Shown: in pieces, positions 1-8,600 of the stretch | How positions within the stretch are numbered: position 1 is the first letter of the stretch | Layout of the letters: every line of letters begins with the position of its first letter | Origin: an uncultured Prevotellaceae bacterium | Lineage (GTDB): Bacteria; Bacteroidota; Bacteroidia; Bacteroidales; Bacteroidaceae | Reading direction: 5' to 3' | Assembly (NCBI GenBank): GCA_947170495.1 | Contig: CAMVUB010000007.1 | Span: 1-59,435 of the forward strand | Length of the DNA: 59,435 nt | Position numbers and translations under genes: made by a program | Notes under the pieces: model-generated | The model's database searches: none | What the model saw: the letters and a program-made list of their open reading frames with translations, nothing else | Told to the model about the DNA's origin: nothing

Positions 1-1253
1 ACCATCACGCGGTCACCGATATGATGCTGGCCGCGGTTGAAGACCACGACGCGGTTCTGTTCCGTGCGTCCGAAGAGTTGGTCGCGGCTACGTTTGCTGG
101 TGCCTTCCACCAGCACCTCCACGACTTTCCCCACCTGTGCTGCGTTGCGCTCGGCGGAGATCTCGTTCTGCACGGCGATGAGTTCGTTGAGGCGACGTAT
201 CTTCACTGCCTCGGGAATGTCATCGGGCAGGTGCTTGCTGGCATAGGTGCCGGGGCGTTCGCTGTATTTGAACATGAAGGCCGAGTCATAGCCCACCTCG
301 CGCATCAGCGACAGGGACAGCTGGTGTTCTTCCTCTGTCTCGCCGCAGTAGCCTACGAAGATATCGGTCGTGAGGCCGCAGTCGGGAATGATACGGCGGA
401 TGGCTGCCACGCGGTCCAGGTACCACGCGCGGGTGTATTTGCGGTTCATGCGCTGCAGCACGGCATCCGAGCCGCTCTGTACGGGCAGATGGATATGCTT
501 GCAGACGTTGGGCGTCTCGGCAATCACACGCAATGTCTCGTCACTCATGTCTTTCGGGTGACTCGTCGTGAAGCGCACCCGCATCTCCGGCACAGTTTCT
601 GCAACACGCTGCAATAGGCTTGCAAAGCCTATTGCAGCGTTGTTGTATGAGTTTACATTCTGCCCCAGCAGCGTGACCTCCTTGAAGCCGCGATCTCGCA
701 GATCACGCACCTCACGTAGGATGCTTTCCACATCGCGACTGCGCTCACGGCCACGCGTATAAGGAACAATGCAGTAGTGGCAAAAGTTATTGCAGCCGCG
801 CATGATACTCACGAAGCCGCCGATCATATTGGCATGCAGCCGCTGTGGCACCACATCGCGGTAGGTCTCCGTCATCGATAGCTCCACATTGATGGCCTTA
901 TGTCCTAACTCTGCCTGTGCAATCAGGTCGGGCAGGGTCATATAGGAATCCGGCCCGCAGACCAGGTCTGCGCCGTGCGCTGTCATCAGTTCCTCCTTCA
1001 CGCGCTCGGCCATGCAACCCAGCACGCCGATGATGAGGGGTCTCTTCCGCTTCACGCTACGCAGGAACTCCAGTCGCGACAGGATTTTCTGTTCCGCATT
1101 GTCGCGTACGGAACACGTGTTGAGAAACACCGCATCGGCCTCTTCCAGCACCTCTGTGACTTCATAGCCTGCCATCTGCATCACCGACGCCACCACTTCG
1201 GAGTCGGCCACGTTCATCTGGCAACCGTATGTCTCTATTAACAATTTTCTCAT
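1..1253 (-). CDS. miaB: MiaB, tRNA 2-methylthio-N6-dimethylallyladenosine (ms2i6A37) synthase, 3' end outside window
   Basis: Radical-SAM methylthiotransferase that adds a methylthio group to i6A at position 37 of tRNAs reading UNN codons. The minus-strand reading starts at ATG 1253 with MRKLLIETYGCQMNVADSE, the typical N-terminus of the UPF0004 domain carrying the first cluster cysteine. The radical-SAM signature follows as RGCNNFCHYC (CxxxCxxC) about 150 residues in. The frame stays open to base 1, so the C-terminal TRAM domain is only partly present or absent here. The start is supported by a Bacteroidetes promoter directly upstream (1263-1293). Its downstream neighbours lie outside the window. 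Family assignment is firm; the choice of MiaB over MtaB or RimO rests on the CQMN and RGCNNFC motifs. Confidence 0.95.
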   Translation of the reverse strand, partial: MRKLLIETYGCQMNVADSEVVASVMQMAGYEVTEVLEEADAVFLNTCSVRDNAEQKILSRLEFLRSVKRKRPLIIGVLGCMAERVKEELMTAHGADLVCGPDSYMTLPDLIAQAELGHKAINVELSMTETYRDVVPQRLHANMIGGFVSIMRGCNNFCHYCIVPYTRGRERSRDVESILREVRDLRDRGFKEVTLLGQNVNSYNNAAIGFASLLQRVAETVPEMRVRFTTSHPKDMSDETLRVIAETPNVCKHIHLPVQSGSDAVLQRMNRKYTRAWYLDRVAAIRRIIPDCGLTTDIFVGYCGETEEEHQLSLSLMREVGYDSAFMFKYSERPGTYASKHLPDDIPEAVKIRRLNELIAVQNEISAERNAAQVGKVVEVLVEGTSKRSRDQLFGRTEQNRVVVFNRGQHHIGDRVM

Positions 1254-1262
1254 ATTCGGGTG

Positions 1263-1293
1263 CAAAGATACAATCTCAGAAAGCCGTTGTCAA
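1263..1293 (-). promoter_or_regulatory. Promoter of miaB
   Basis: Read on the minus strand, TTG (1291-1293) is followed by 20 nt and then TATCTTTG (1263-1270). This matches the Bacteroidetes primary-sigma consensus TTTG / 19-21 nt / TAnnTTTG. The expected transcription start leaves only a few bases before the miaB ATG at 1253. Confidence 0.75.
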
Positions 1294-1324
1294 GTATTTC
1301 ACATCTTTTATATGTATTATATAT

Positions 1325-1352
1325 AAAAAAAGACCCCGCAATCGCGGGGCCC
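1325..1352 (-). terminator. Rho-independent terminator after nagB
   Basis: CCCCGC (1334-1339) and GCGGGG (1344-1349) form a 6-bp GC stem with loop AATC. On the minus strand it is followed by a seven-U run (the A run at 1325-1331). It lies just beyond the nagB stop codon (1359-1361). Confidence 0.8.
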
Positions 1353-1358
1353 TTTTCG

Positions 1359-2150
1359 TTAGAGGTTGTTCTTCTCGATATCCTTGAAGTACTTGTAGGT
1401 GCCGTGCTTCAGTTCATCGGTAGCGGCTTCGTCGCAGACGATGATGGCATGGGGGTGCATCTGCAGGGCGCTGATGGTCCACTCCTGGCTGACGCCGAAC
1501 TCGATGGCATGTGCCAGCGCGCGTGCCTTGTTGTGACCGTTGGCTACGATGAGCACTTCCTTGGCATCCATCACGGTGCCAACACCGACGGTGAGGGCTG
1601 TCTTGGGCACCTTGTTGACATCGTTGTCGAAGAAACGGCTGTTGGCGATGATGGTGTCTGTCGTCAGGCTCTTCACGCGGGTGCGGCTCTGCAGGGAGCT
1701 GAAGGGCTCGTTGAAGGCGATGTGACCATCGGGGCCAATGCCGCCCATGAAGAGGTCGATGCCGCCGGCATCCTTGATGGCCTGCTCGTAGGCAGCACAC
1801 TCGGCAGCCAGATCCTTGGCATTGCCGTTCAGGATGTGCACGTTCTCCTTCTTGATGTCAATGTGCGAGAAGAAGTTGGTCCACATGAAGCTATGGTAGC
1901 TCTCAGGATGCTCTTCGGGCAAACCTACGTATTCGTCCATGTTAAAGGTGATGACATTCTGGAAGCTGACCTTACCAGCTTTGTTGAGCTCGATGAGGTG
2001 CTTGTACAGACCCAGGGGTGAAGAGCCTGTAGGGCAGCCCAGCTTAAAGGGCTTTTCAGCAGTGGGTTGAGCTTCGTTGATGCGGGCGGCGACATAGTCT
2101 GCGGCCCAACGCGACAGATTCGCGTAATCAGGTTCGATAATAACTCTCAT
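1359..2150 (-). CDS. nagB: Glucosamine-6-phosphate deaminase NagB
   Basis: Cytosolic enzyme converting glucosamine-6-phosphate to fructose-6-phosphate and ammonia, the entry of amino sugars into glycolysis. The 263-residue length is normal for the family. Diagnostic motifs are visible: [16 protein letters not shown] near the N-terminus (phosphate binding), FNMDEYVGL with the catalytic aspartate, and [13 protein letters not shown] in the middle. The gene has its own promoter box (2190-2197) and terminator (1325-1352), so it is probably monocistronic. It lies about 3.5 kb from a mucinase-like secreted protein; a link through mucin amino sugars is plausible but only an inference. Confidence 0.96.
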   Translation of the reverse strand: MRVIIEPDYANLSRWAADYVAARINEAQPTAEKPFKLGCPTGSSPLGLYKHLIELNKAGKVSFQNVITFNMDEYVGLPEEHPESYHSFMWTNFFSHIDIKKENVHILNGNAKDLAAECAAYEQAIKDAGGIDLFMGGIGPDGHIAFNEPFSSLQSRTRVKSLTTDTIIANSRFFDNDVNKVPKTALTVGVGTVMDAKEVLIVANGHNKARALAHAIEFGVSQEWTISALQMHPHAIIVCDEAATDELKHGTYKYFKDIEKNNL

Positions 2151-2189
2151 AGTGTATAGTTTTTAGGAGTTTGGTTTCTTTTTGCGACG

Positions 2190-2197
2190 CAAAAGTA
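2190..2197 (-). promoter_or_regulatory. Promoter -7 box of nagB
   Basis: TACTTTTG on the minus strand matches TAnnTTTG and lies about 40 nt before the nagB ATG. No clear TTG was found at the -33 spacing. Confidence 0.5.
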
Positions 2198-2268
2198 TGC
2201 AAAAGCCATGAAATACTATCATATTTCAAGCAAAAAATCACTTTATAGCCCTAATTTTTGTCATTTTG

Positions 2269-3879
2269 TCAATTTTCGTAGGCGGCAGGAGTGCTTTCTG
2301 TGTGCAAAACGACGTGTTTGAGCTGCTCTGTGGTGACGTGGACGGGCGACTTCGTGAGCTCGGGAACATTGTAGCTCTTCAGCAGGAGCGTGTTGTGCTC
2401 CGGGTCGCGCTGCGGAAGCAGGAAGGCTTTATGGTCGCGCCCCTCGCGGTCGAAGTAAGAGATGAACACGCGCGAGTAGTTGCCGTCGATGCGGCGACTG
2501 GCAAAGGCTATCCAACGGCCGTTCGATGACCACCCATGGTAGCTGTCCGGCTGATCGGGGGCATTGGCGTGCATTAATGGCTGTGTCGTTGATGCCTGTA
2601 AATCTACCATCCACAGGTCTGCACTCTTGTGCCAGATGTGGAACTGGCCGTAGTCGCCGAGTGTGAAGAGGAGGTAGCGGCCGTCGGGGCTCACGCGTGG
2701 CACGCTGGTGCTCTTACCCATCCCCGCCGCATCTACCACCAGCTGCGGTTCGCCGAAGGAACGTGTGATGGAATCGTACGACATGGCGTAGATGTTGTAG
2801 AGAAGGCTGTCGTACTTCAAGGCTATCTCGCTGGCGGCAGCGTCGTAGAGGGATTCGGGCAGGGTGGCGGAGCAGTAGTAGAGTGTCTGGCCGTCGGGTG
2901 CCCAGCAGGGGAAGGTTTCCAAGGCATCGTCGGTGCGCAGGATATGGCGCACGCTGTTGGCCTCGGCATCGTAAAGGAGGAGGTCGGAGGCTTCGTCGAG
3001 GACTTCAATCTTCTCGGGGTGGTACATGTGGAACACCTGACCCGTCTTGTTCGTGGAGAAGGCCACGAGGGGCTGTGTGGGGTGCCATGAGGGATAGACG
3101 CCCGAGGAGAGGATGCTGTCGTGGCGGATGGCCACCTTATGTGCCTCGCTGCCATTGACAATCACGGTTCCACCATGGGAAGCACGCACGTGGAAGAGCA
3201 TCCGCTCGGTGTCGTAAGCCTGGTAGTTGTGGCAGTTGATGCAGTGGTTGTTGTCGGCATCGAAGGAACGGTTGTTCTCGTAGATGACGGCCTCCTGGAA
3301 GTTGGTGAGGTTGCGCTGGTAGAGCCCCAGCTGGCGGTAGAGCTCATAGCCGGGTTCTATGAGTCGGTAGCTGAGATAAGGGTCTATCTCTTCCTCGGCC
3401 ACCGAGAGCGTGAAGGGGGCATAGCGGACCCATCCTGCAGGGCGGTGGGCAAAGATGGAGATGGTGAGGTCCTGGCCTTTTGCATCGGATAAAAGCTGAC
3501 GCCACTCGATGCTGTCGATGTCGAATTTGCCGTCGGCAAGGGCGCCCACGACGAGGCAAGGAGACTCTTGGGACTTCCGAGCCTCCTCAAAGCTTGCTAC
3601 AAACTCACTGGCACCCGCATCGGTCACCATGAAGTTCAGGGGGGCGATATTCGGCGGTATCGTCACGTCGCGATAGTCTGGGAATACGACGAGCGAATCA
3701 GCCGTCTCGCTAAAGGCTGTGGGGATGGCGGTAGGCTTGGTGGTGCAAGAGGAGAGGAAAATTGAAAGATTGAAAAATTGAAAGATTGAAAGAATGAGGA
3801 GGAGATGATGGGGGTAATGGGGCCTATTGGTCTTATAGGTCTTATTATAGGTCTTATAGGTCTTATGGGAAGCTATCAT
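2269..3879 (-). CDS. PD40/TolB-like beta-propeller lipoprotein with one c-type heme motif
   Basis: Predicted lipoprotein of 536 residues. The N-terminus ends in a lipobox LSSC at about residue 44, so the mature protein would be anchored in an envelope membrane. A CxxCH heme-attachment motif (C213, C216, H217, in HCINCHNYQ) sits between an N-terminal domain and a C-terminal set of WD40-like PD40 repeats, recognisable by phrases such as YPSWHPTQPLVAFSTN, FPCWAPDGQTLYY and PRVSPDGRYLLF. The first ~45 codons are made of short tandem repeats (see 3761-3947). The next gene downstream in the leftward direction is nagB; upstream lies the membrane protein at 3973-5628, a pairing I recall from other Bacteroidetes. 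Function unknown; heme binding is inferred from the motif alone. Confidence 0.75.
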   Translation of the reverse strand: MIASHKTYKTYNKTYKTNRPHYPHHLLLILSIFQFFNLSIFLSSCTTKPTAIPTAFSETADSLVVFPDYRDVTIPPNIAPLNFMVTDAGASEFVASFEEARKSQESPCLVVGALADGKFDIDSIEWRQLLSDAKGQDLTISIFAHRPAGWVRYAPFTLSVAEEEIDPYLSYRLIEPGYELYRQLGLYQRNLTNFQEAVIYENNRSFDADNNHCINCHNYQAYDTERMLFHVRASHGGTVIVNGSEAHKVAIRHDSILSSGVYPSWHPTQPLVAFSTNKTGQVFHMYHPEKIEVLDEASDLLLYDAEANSVRHILRTDDALETFPCWAPDGQTLYYCSATLPESLYDAAASEIALKYDSLLYNIYAMSYDSITRSFGEPQLVVDAAGMGKSTSVPRVSPDGRYLLFTLGDYGQFHIWHKSADLWMVDLQASTTQPLMHANAPDQPDSYHGWSSNGRWIAFASRRIDGNYSRVFISYFDREGRDHKAFLLPQRDPEHNTLLLKSYNVPELTKSPVHVTTEQLKHVVLHTESTPAAYEN

Positions 3880-3947
3880 GATCTTTAATCTCTAATCTTT
3901 AATCCTTAATCCTTAATCTTTAATCCTTAATCCTTAATCTCTCATCT
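3761..3947. repeat. Composite short-period array covering leader and signal-peptide codons of the PD40 lipoprotein
   Basis: Three arrays lie side by side. 3881-3936 holds eight uninterrupted heptamers ATCYTTA (on the minus strand TAAGGAT/TAAAGAT), with a decayed tail to 3947, directly before the start codon. 3812-3869 holds nonamer-type units (TCTTATAGG and variants) inside the first codons. 3761-3800 holds octamers ATTGAAAG that encode the hydrophobic stretch. The same order of heptamer, ATGATAG start and nonamer occurs at 40833-41008. Confidence 0.9.
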
Positions 3948-3972
3948 ATTATTCCCCGATTCCATCTGCCCT

Positions 3973-5628
3973 TTAGTTCACTCCTGCGTTGGAGCCGCCG
4001 TGTTCCTTGTCTTCCTTCTTTCGGGTGGCTTTGAGGTTGCCGAAGAAGTAGTAGTAGGGGTAGTAGCCGCGGTATTGGTCGAAGAGCTCGATACCTCCGC
4101 GCGCGCGATCCTTCATATAAGGTTGCACGTTTTGCACGAAGCCGCGGAAGACCTGCACGTTCATCTGCAGCTGCGGGAACGCCTGCAGGATGGCGGGGTT
4201 CTTGATGGTCTGGGTCACCAGTCCCTCGGCAATGGTACGGGGTGGGGTGGTGCCGACGAGGGCCTCGCAGCGCATCAGGAAGTCTGGCATACGTTTGCTG
4301 TAGAGGTTGGCCATCAGACTCTGCTGCAACGCTTGCATGGAGCGTCCGGCGGTGAGGACTGCTGTGTAGCCGAGGAAGATGGGGCTTTGGTAGAAGCTCT
4401 CGAAGCTGTCGGCCACGGGTTCCGTCAGTCGCACGCGTGCAAAGACGGGATCTGCGGCTACGGCAGCGCTGTCGCCTACCATGGCTCCATAGCGTTCTAC
4501 GAAGTCGCTCTCGAAGGGCGTGCGGTCAATAATGGTCAGGTACTTACGTGCCAGGGCCCAGTCGTGGTCGAGGAGCGCGAGGCGCGTCAGCAGTTTCAGG
4601 TTGTGCAGCGACGGCCCGTTCATCGTCAGCTGCTCCATGGCCGTGTGCGTGGCGGCGCGGAAGAGGCCGGCGTGGAAGTTGCAGTCGGCGAGGTAGTAAG
4701 TGGTACCGACGTCTGCGTCTCCCGACCAGCCTTTGACATAGAGCGAGTCGTAGTCCAGCCGGATGTCGAACAGGTTCTCTGCCAGCTGTCCAGTCTGCAC
4801 GAGGGCGATGGCGTAGTAGGCGGCTATCGGTCGGTAGCTCAGCTTGGCGTTGTCATGCGCCGTCTCCACCATCCCCTTCCAATCCTCGTTCAGCATCTGC
4901 ACCTCCATCTTCGTCACGGGACGCAGATAAGGATGTCGCAGGTGAGTAATTAGTGCCGGAGGCACAAAAGTGAAAAGTGAAAGAATGAAAAGTGAAAAAT
5001 AAGGGTTTCCTATGATGGCATGCAGACCTTGAGAAGGCTTGGGTGAAATTGATTTTTCACTTTTCACTCCTTCATTTTTCACTCTTCTTTTGAAGGTCCA
5101 GATGATGAAGGCATCAAGGGCGAGTACGACGATGCCGAGGAAGAGGGTGCCGAGGGCGATGCCGGGCTCCTGCTGATAGTAGAGGTTGAGGCCCCGCCAT
5201 GCTATCCAAGACATCCATGCCACGGCAGGGACATAGGCTAACGCCCGCAGAGGTGAGGCGGGCCGCAGGCGCAGGCAATAGGAGGTGAGTCCTATGGATG
5301 CCGTCAGCAGCAGCGCCACCAGCAAGCCGCCCACGACGGGCCAGCGATAGAGCGTTAACAATGCACGCCCGATTACCCACAGCAAGCCGAAGGACTGCTG
5401 CCAGAGGCCGTGCATGAGCGTGTCTTCCGTGGCATAGAACGAGTATTCACGCGCCATGCGGAATACGTCGCCCATCCACCATGAGGCCCAGAGCCAAACT
5501 AGAAGGAAGAATGAAAAATGAAAAATGAAAGAGTGAAAAGTGAAAAGTGAGAAATAAGAATTACTTGCATTGCGGGCTTTGTCGGTTTTGCCCTTGATGC
5601 TTTGTTCTTTCTGTCTTTTGGTAGCCAT
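3973..5628 (-). CDS. Multi-spanning membrane protein with C-terminal soluble domain (resembles DUF6057)
   Basis: 551-residue protein of unknown function. Hydrophobic segments occupy roughly residues 25-50, 75-110, 120-145 and 150-175, with another after residue 210; the remaining ~320 residues are soluble and rich in helix (for example MVETAHDNAKLSYRPIAAYYAIALVQTGQLAE), resembling TPR-like repeats. I recall a Bacteroidetes family, DUF6057, with this layout next to a PD40 lipoprotein, but am not certain of the name. Two heptamer elements interrupt it: one supplies the start codon and first hydrophobic segment (5508-5670), the other encodes ~40 residues between membrane segments (4967-5086), both in frame. 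It may be co-transcribed with the PD40 gene, 93 nt downstream. Confidence 0.7.
   Translation of the reverse strand: MATKRQKEQSIKGKTDKARNASNSYFSLFTFHSFIFHFSFFLLVWLWASWWMGDVFRMAREYSFYATEDTLMHGLWQQSFGLLWVIGRALLTLYRWPVVGGLLVALLLTASIGLTSYCLRLRPASPLRALAYVPAVAWMSWIAWRGLNLYYQQEPGIALGTLFLGIVVLALDAFIIWTFKRRVKNEGVKSEKSISPKPSQGLHAIIGNPYFSLFILSLFTFVPPALITHLRHPYLRPVTKMEVQMLNEDWKGMVETAHDNAKLSYRPIAAYYAIALVQTGQLAENLFDIRLDYDSLYVKGWSGDADVGTTYYLADCNFHAGLFRAATHTAMEQLTMNGPSLHNLKLLTRLALLDHDWALARKYLTIIDRTPFESDFVERYGAMVGDSAAVAADPVFARVRLTEPVADSFESFYQSPIFLGYTAVLTAGRSMQALQQSLMANLYSKRMPDFLMRCEALVGTTPPRTIAEGLVTQTIKNPAILQAFPQLQMNVQVFRGFVQNVQPYMKDRARGGIELFDQYRGYYPYYYFFGNLKATRKKEDKEHGGSNAGVN
4967..5086. repeat. Inverted heptamer-array element A, inside the DUF6057-like gene
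   Basis: Left arm 4967-5003 reads (A)GTGAAAA-type heptamers ending AAAAATAAG; right arm 5052-5086 reads TTTTCAC, TTTTCAC, TCCTTCA, TTTTTCA. The arms are reverse complements around a 48-nt core. The reading frame of the host gene passes through without a stop. The left arm, read leftward, encodes PYFSLFILSLFTF. Confidence 0.85.
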
Positions 5629-5670
5629 AGGAACCTATTATTTTTCACTTTTCACTCTTTAACTGTTCAC
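5508..5670. repeat. Inverted heptamer-array element B, spanning the start of the DUF6057-like gene
   Basis: Left arm 5508-5558 and right arm 5638-5670 are inverted GTGAAAA/TTTTCAC heptamer arrays around a 79-nt core. The core contains the ATG (5626-5628) and first 24 codons of the DUF6057-like gene. The left arm encodes YFSLFTFHSFIFHFSFF. The right arm runs into the stop codon of the M60 gene: its TCA at 5667-5669 is the TGA stop. Confidence 0.85.
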
Positions 5671-8600
5671 TTCACAATCACCTTTTTGCCATTGATGATA
5701 TAGATACCGGGCTGTGCTACACGCTGCAGTGAACGACCTGAGAGATCGTAGATGCGCGGCGTGGCGCCTTGCGCGTTCTTGTCGGTGTCGAGCGAGTGGA
5801 TGGCCGTTGCCTCGCTCAGCGGGAAGGTGAAGGGAGAGGCTGTCTCCACAGCCACCACACTGGCACCATCCGCAGCCAGGATGTTGACGGCACTCAATGC
5901 CTGATAGTTGCCGCTGACGACGGCCGCATTCTGCAGGGTCAGGTTAACGGGTCCTTGCACGACGGCAGCCTGGCCGGCGGGTACGTTATCTGCCGCTTGG
6001 ACATTCAGTACGTCGTTGGCGTAGGTGGCCACCTGCAAGCCGCTGATGTCAGTGCTCGTGACGGCGAAGGGCAGATTCAGGGCGGCGTAGCCCGTGATTT
6101 CCTTGTTGAAGGTCAGGCTGGCTGCCGTGATGTTCTCGGGCAGGTAGAAAGGCTGGTCGCCGTCGATGACGAGGCTCGTAGCGGTCTTGGCATTGCTGAT
6201 GACGTTGGCGCCTTCCAGCATCGTGGGGAATTCATTGCTACTGGTGACGACAGCCACAGCATTGGCGGGCAGGTAGTTACCCAGCTTGGTGCTGGCATTC
6301 GACCACCATTTCTTGGAACCCTCGGCACTGCCGAAATAGACATCGGTGCTGGCGATGGGTGATGACGTGCGGTTGTAGTATGGGCAGGGCACGTCGGTCA
6401 TGTTGGCCTGTGCGGCTACGACGTAGAAGTTGTCCACGCCGAGGTTCCTCACCTTCGTGGGCAATGTTGTCTTCTTGCTGTTGGTAGCCCAGATGAGGTT
6501 GCCGTCGAGGTCGTAGAACTTATGTCCGATATATCCTGTTCCCTTGAACTCGATGGTGCTGCCGCTGAGTTGGAAGTAGTCATTGTTGGCTTCGTATTCC
6601 GTGCGGCCGTCGAAGAGCTCGTAGTCACCCACGTCGCCCACGGGCAGGCTGTTGTTGTGCTGTGTGAGGTTGTTGGTGCGTTTGCCGCCGGTTTGTGGCA
6701 GGCCTTCGAAGATATTGTCTGCATCGGCAGGCTTCATTGGCAGGATGTGGTCATCGATGAACATGATATTGCCAAGCTTCTTCGGATACTTCTGCATGTA
6801 TTTCTTGGCAGCATCGATGTCGGCCTGTGTAGTGGTGACAAGGTAGTTGGCATAGTCGCCTACATGGAAATTCTTGACAGGTACGAACATACCGAAGCTT
6901 TCAAAGAATTCAGAGAGGTCTGCCTGAGCCACGTCGCAAATCATCTTGGCCAAGTGGAGGTAGTCGTTCTTACCATAAGTGATGTTAGCACCGGTGCCTG
7001 TCTTGGTCTCTCCGTTTTCGGTATAGGTAAACGGCGTGGTGCTGTCCCATCCGCTGTTTTTCGAGAACGGCTTCTTACGCATCATGCGGAACAGGTTGGG
7101 AAGGAAGTTGTCGTCGTGGTGCTGCACATGGAAGTAGAGGTAGAGCTGGAAGAACATACGTGTGGTGTTCCAGATGTCGCGTCCAACCCAAGGAATACTC
7201 TCGTAGGTCGTTCCGTTATTTGTTATGCTGCTGGCCAGGGCGTTGAAGTTATCCGATGGCAGGTAGCATCGCGAAGTCTGTATGCCCTGTTCAAAGGTGT
7301 TGATGTTTGAGAACAGGTTATTGGAACTTTCCGTGGTACCGCAGACATTGATACTGCCTTGGTGGTTATGTCCTATCTCATGACTGGGGCCCCAGAGGCT
7401 ACCCGGCTGACGCATGTTGTTATAGTTCATGATGGAGGGGATGGTGCTCTCGGTGTACCATGTGCCTCGTGTTGTGGAGTGCATATAGCTGCTGGCGCCG
7501 CTATAGACGTTCCAGATGTTGTTATAGCGACCTTCAAAGTCCTCGACACCCATGTAGCGGTCTTCGTTGGCGGGTATCTGATCCCAAATGCGCATCAGGC
7601 CTTCAATCTCGTTAGGTTCTGCTTTCAGCACAAGGTCTGCATCCATCTGGAAGACCAGATGCTTGGTTTTGAGGTTAAGGAAGGGACTTGCTTTCAGCAG
7701 GTCTTGTTGCAGCAGCTTCCAATCGGCATTCGTCATGCCGCGCGTCGCATCCCAGTAGCCGTTGAGCTGGCCGCCTTCGATGTGTACCTTTATGGGTGGG
7801 TAGTCTGCAAGGTACTTCTTGACGTTGTTAAGCTGGTGAAGGATATAGAGCATCACCTTCTGGCTGGACGAGAACACATTCAGACCCTCTTTCAGTGTCG
7901 TCAGCGACCCCGTGGCGTGGTTGCCGGCCACACCGTCGGTACCTACGCTCTCCAAAGCCAGCTTACACTCCGCCTCAGGATTCTTATCAACATATATATA
8001 TATGATGTCGCCGGGATTGGCCACGATGCCGGTGGGACCGGAGAGACGGCCAAAGGCGTTGCTCATCACGAACTCGCGGTACATCTCATCGCAGTTGCTA
8101 TAGATCTGGTAGTCATAGATGCGGAAGAACTTCTCATAGCCGGCTGTGTAGTTGGTGGTTTTGTTCGTGAACTGCTGCCATGTGTTGTTCTTGATTTTCA
8201 GTACCTGAGCCTTCATCTCGGCATTGAGAGCTGCGAAGTCCCCGTTGGCTGCCAACTGCTCATCTGTGAGGGCTTGAATGTCGGTCTTCAGTGTCGTGCA
8301 GGCCTTGTCCTGGAACAGGTTGTCCAGGTGGCCTTGGATGGTGGGGATGTTCTTCACAAGCTCGTTGTAGGCTTCCTGTGACTGGCGTGCCTTCTCAATA
8401 TCCTCTGCATTGAGTTCCACTTCTACGAACGCCCATTTGCTGGCATCTGCATTGGTATTCCATTGCACCACGTTCTTGCTGGCATCGGTGTGCAAGCCTA
8501 CACTGCCACCGGAGGCGTTTGCGATTGTCCAATAGTACATCCATTTGTCGGACGTGCGGGCGGGGTAGAGAGTAGCGCTGACGGAAGCCGTGCGATATAT

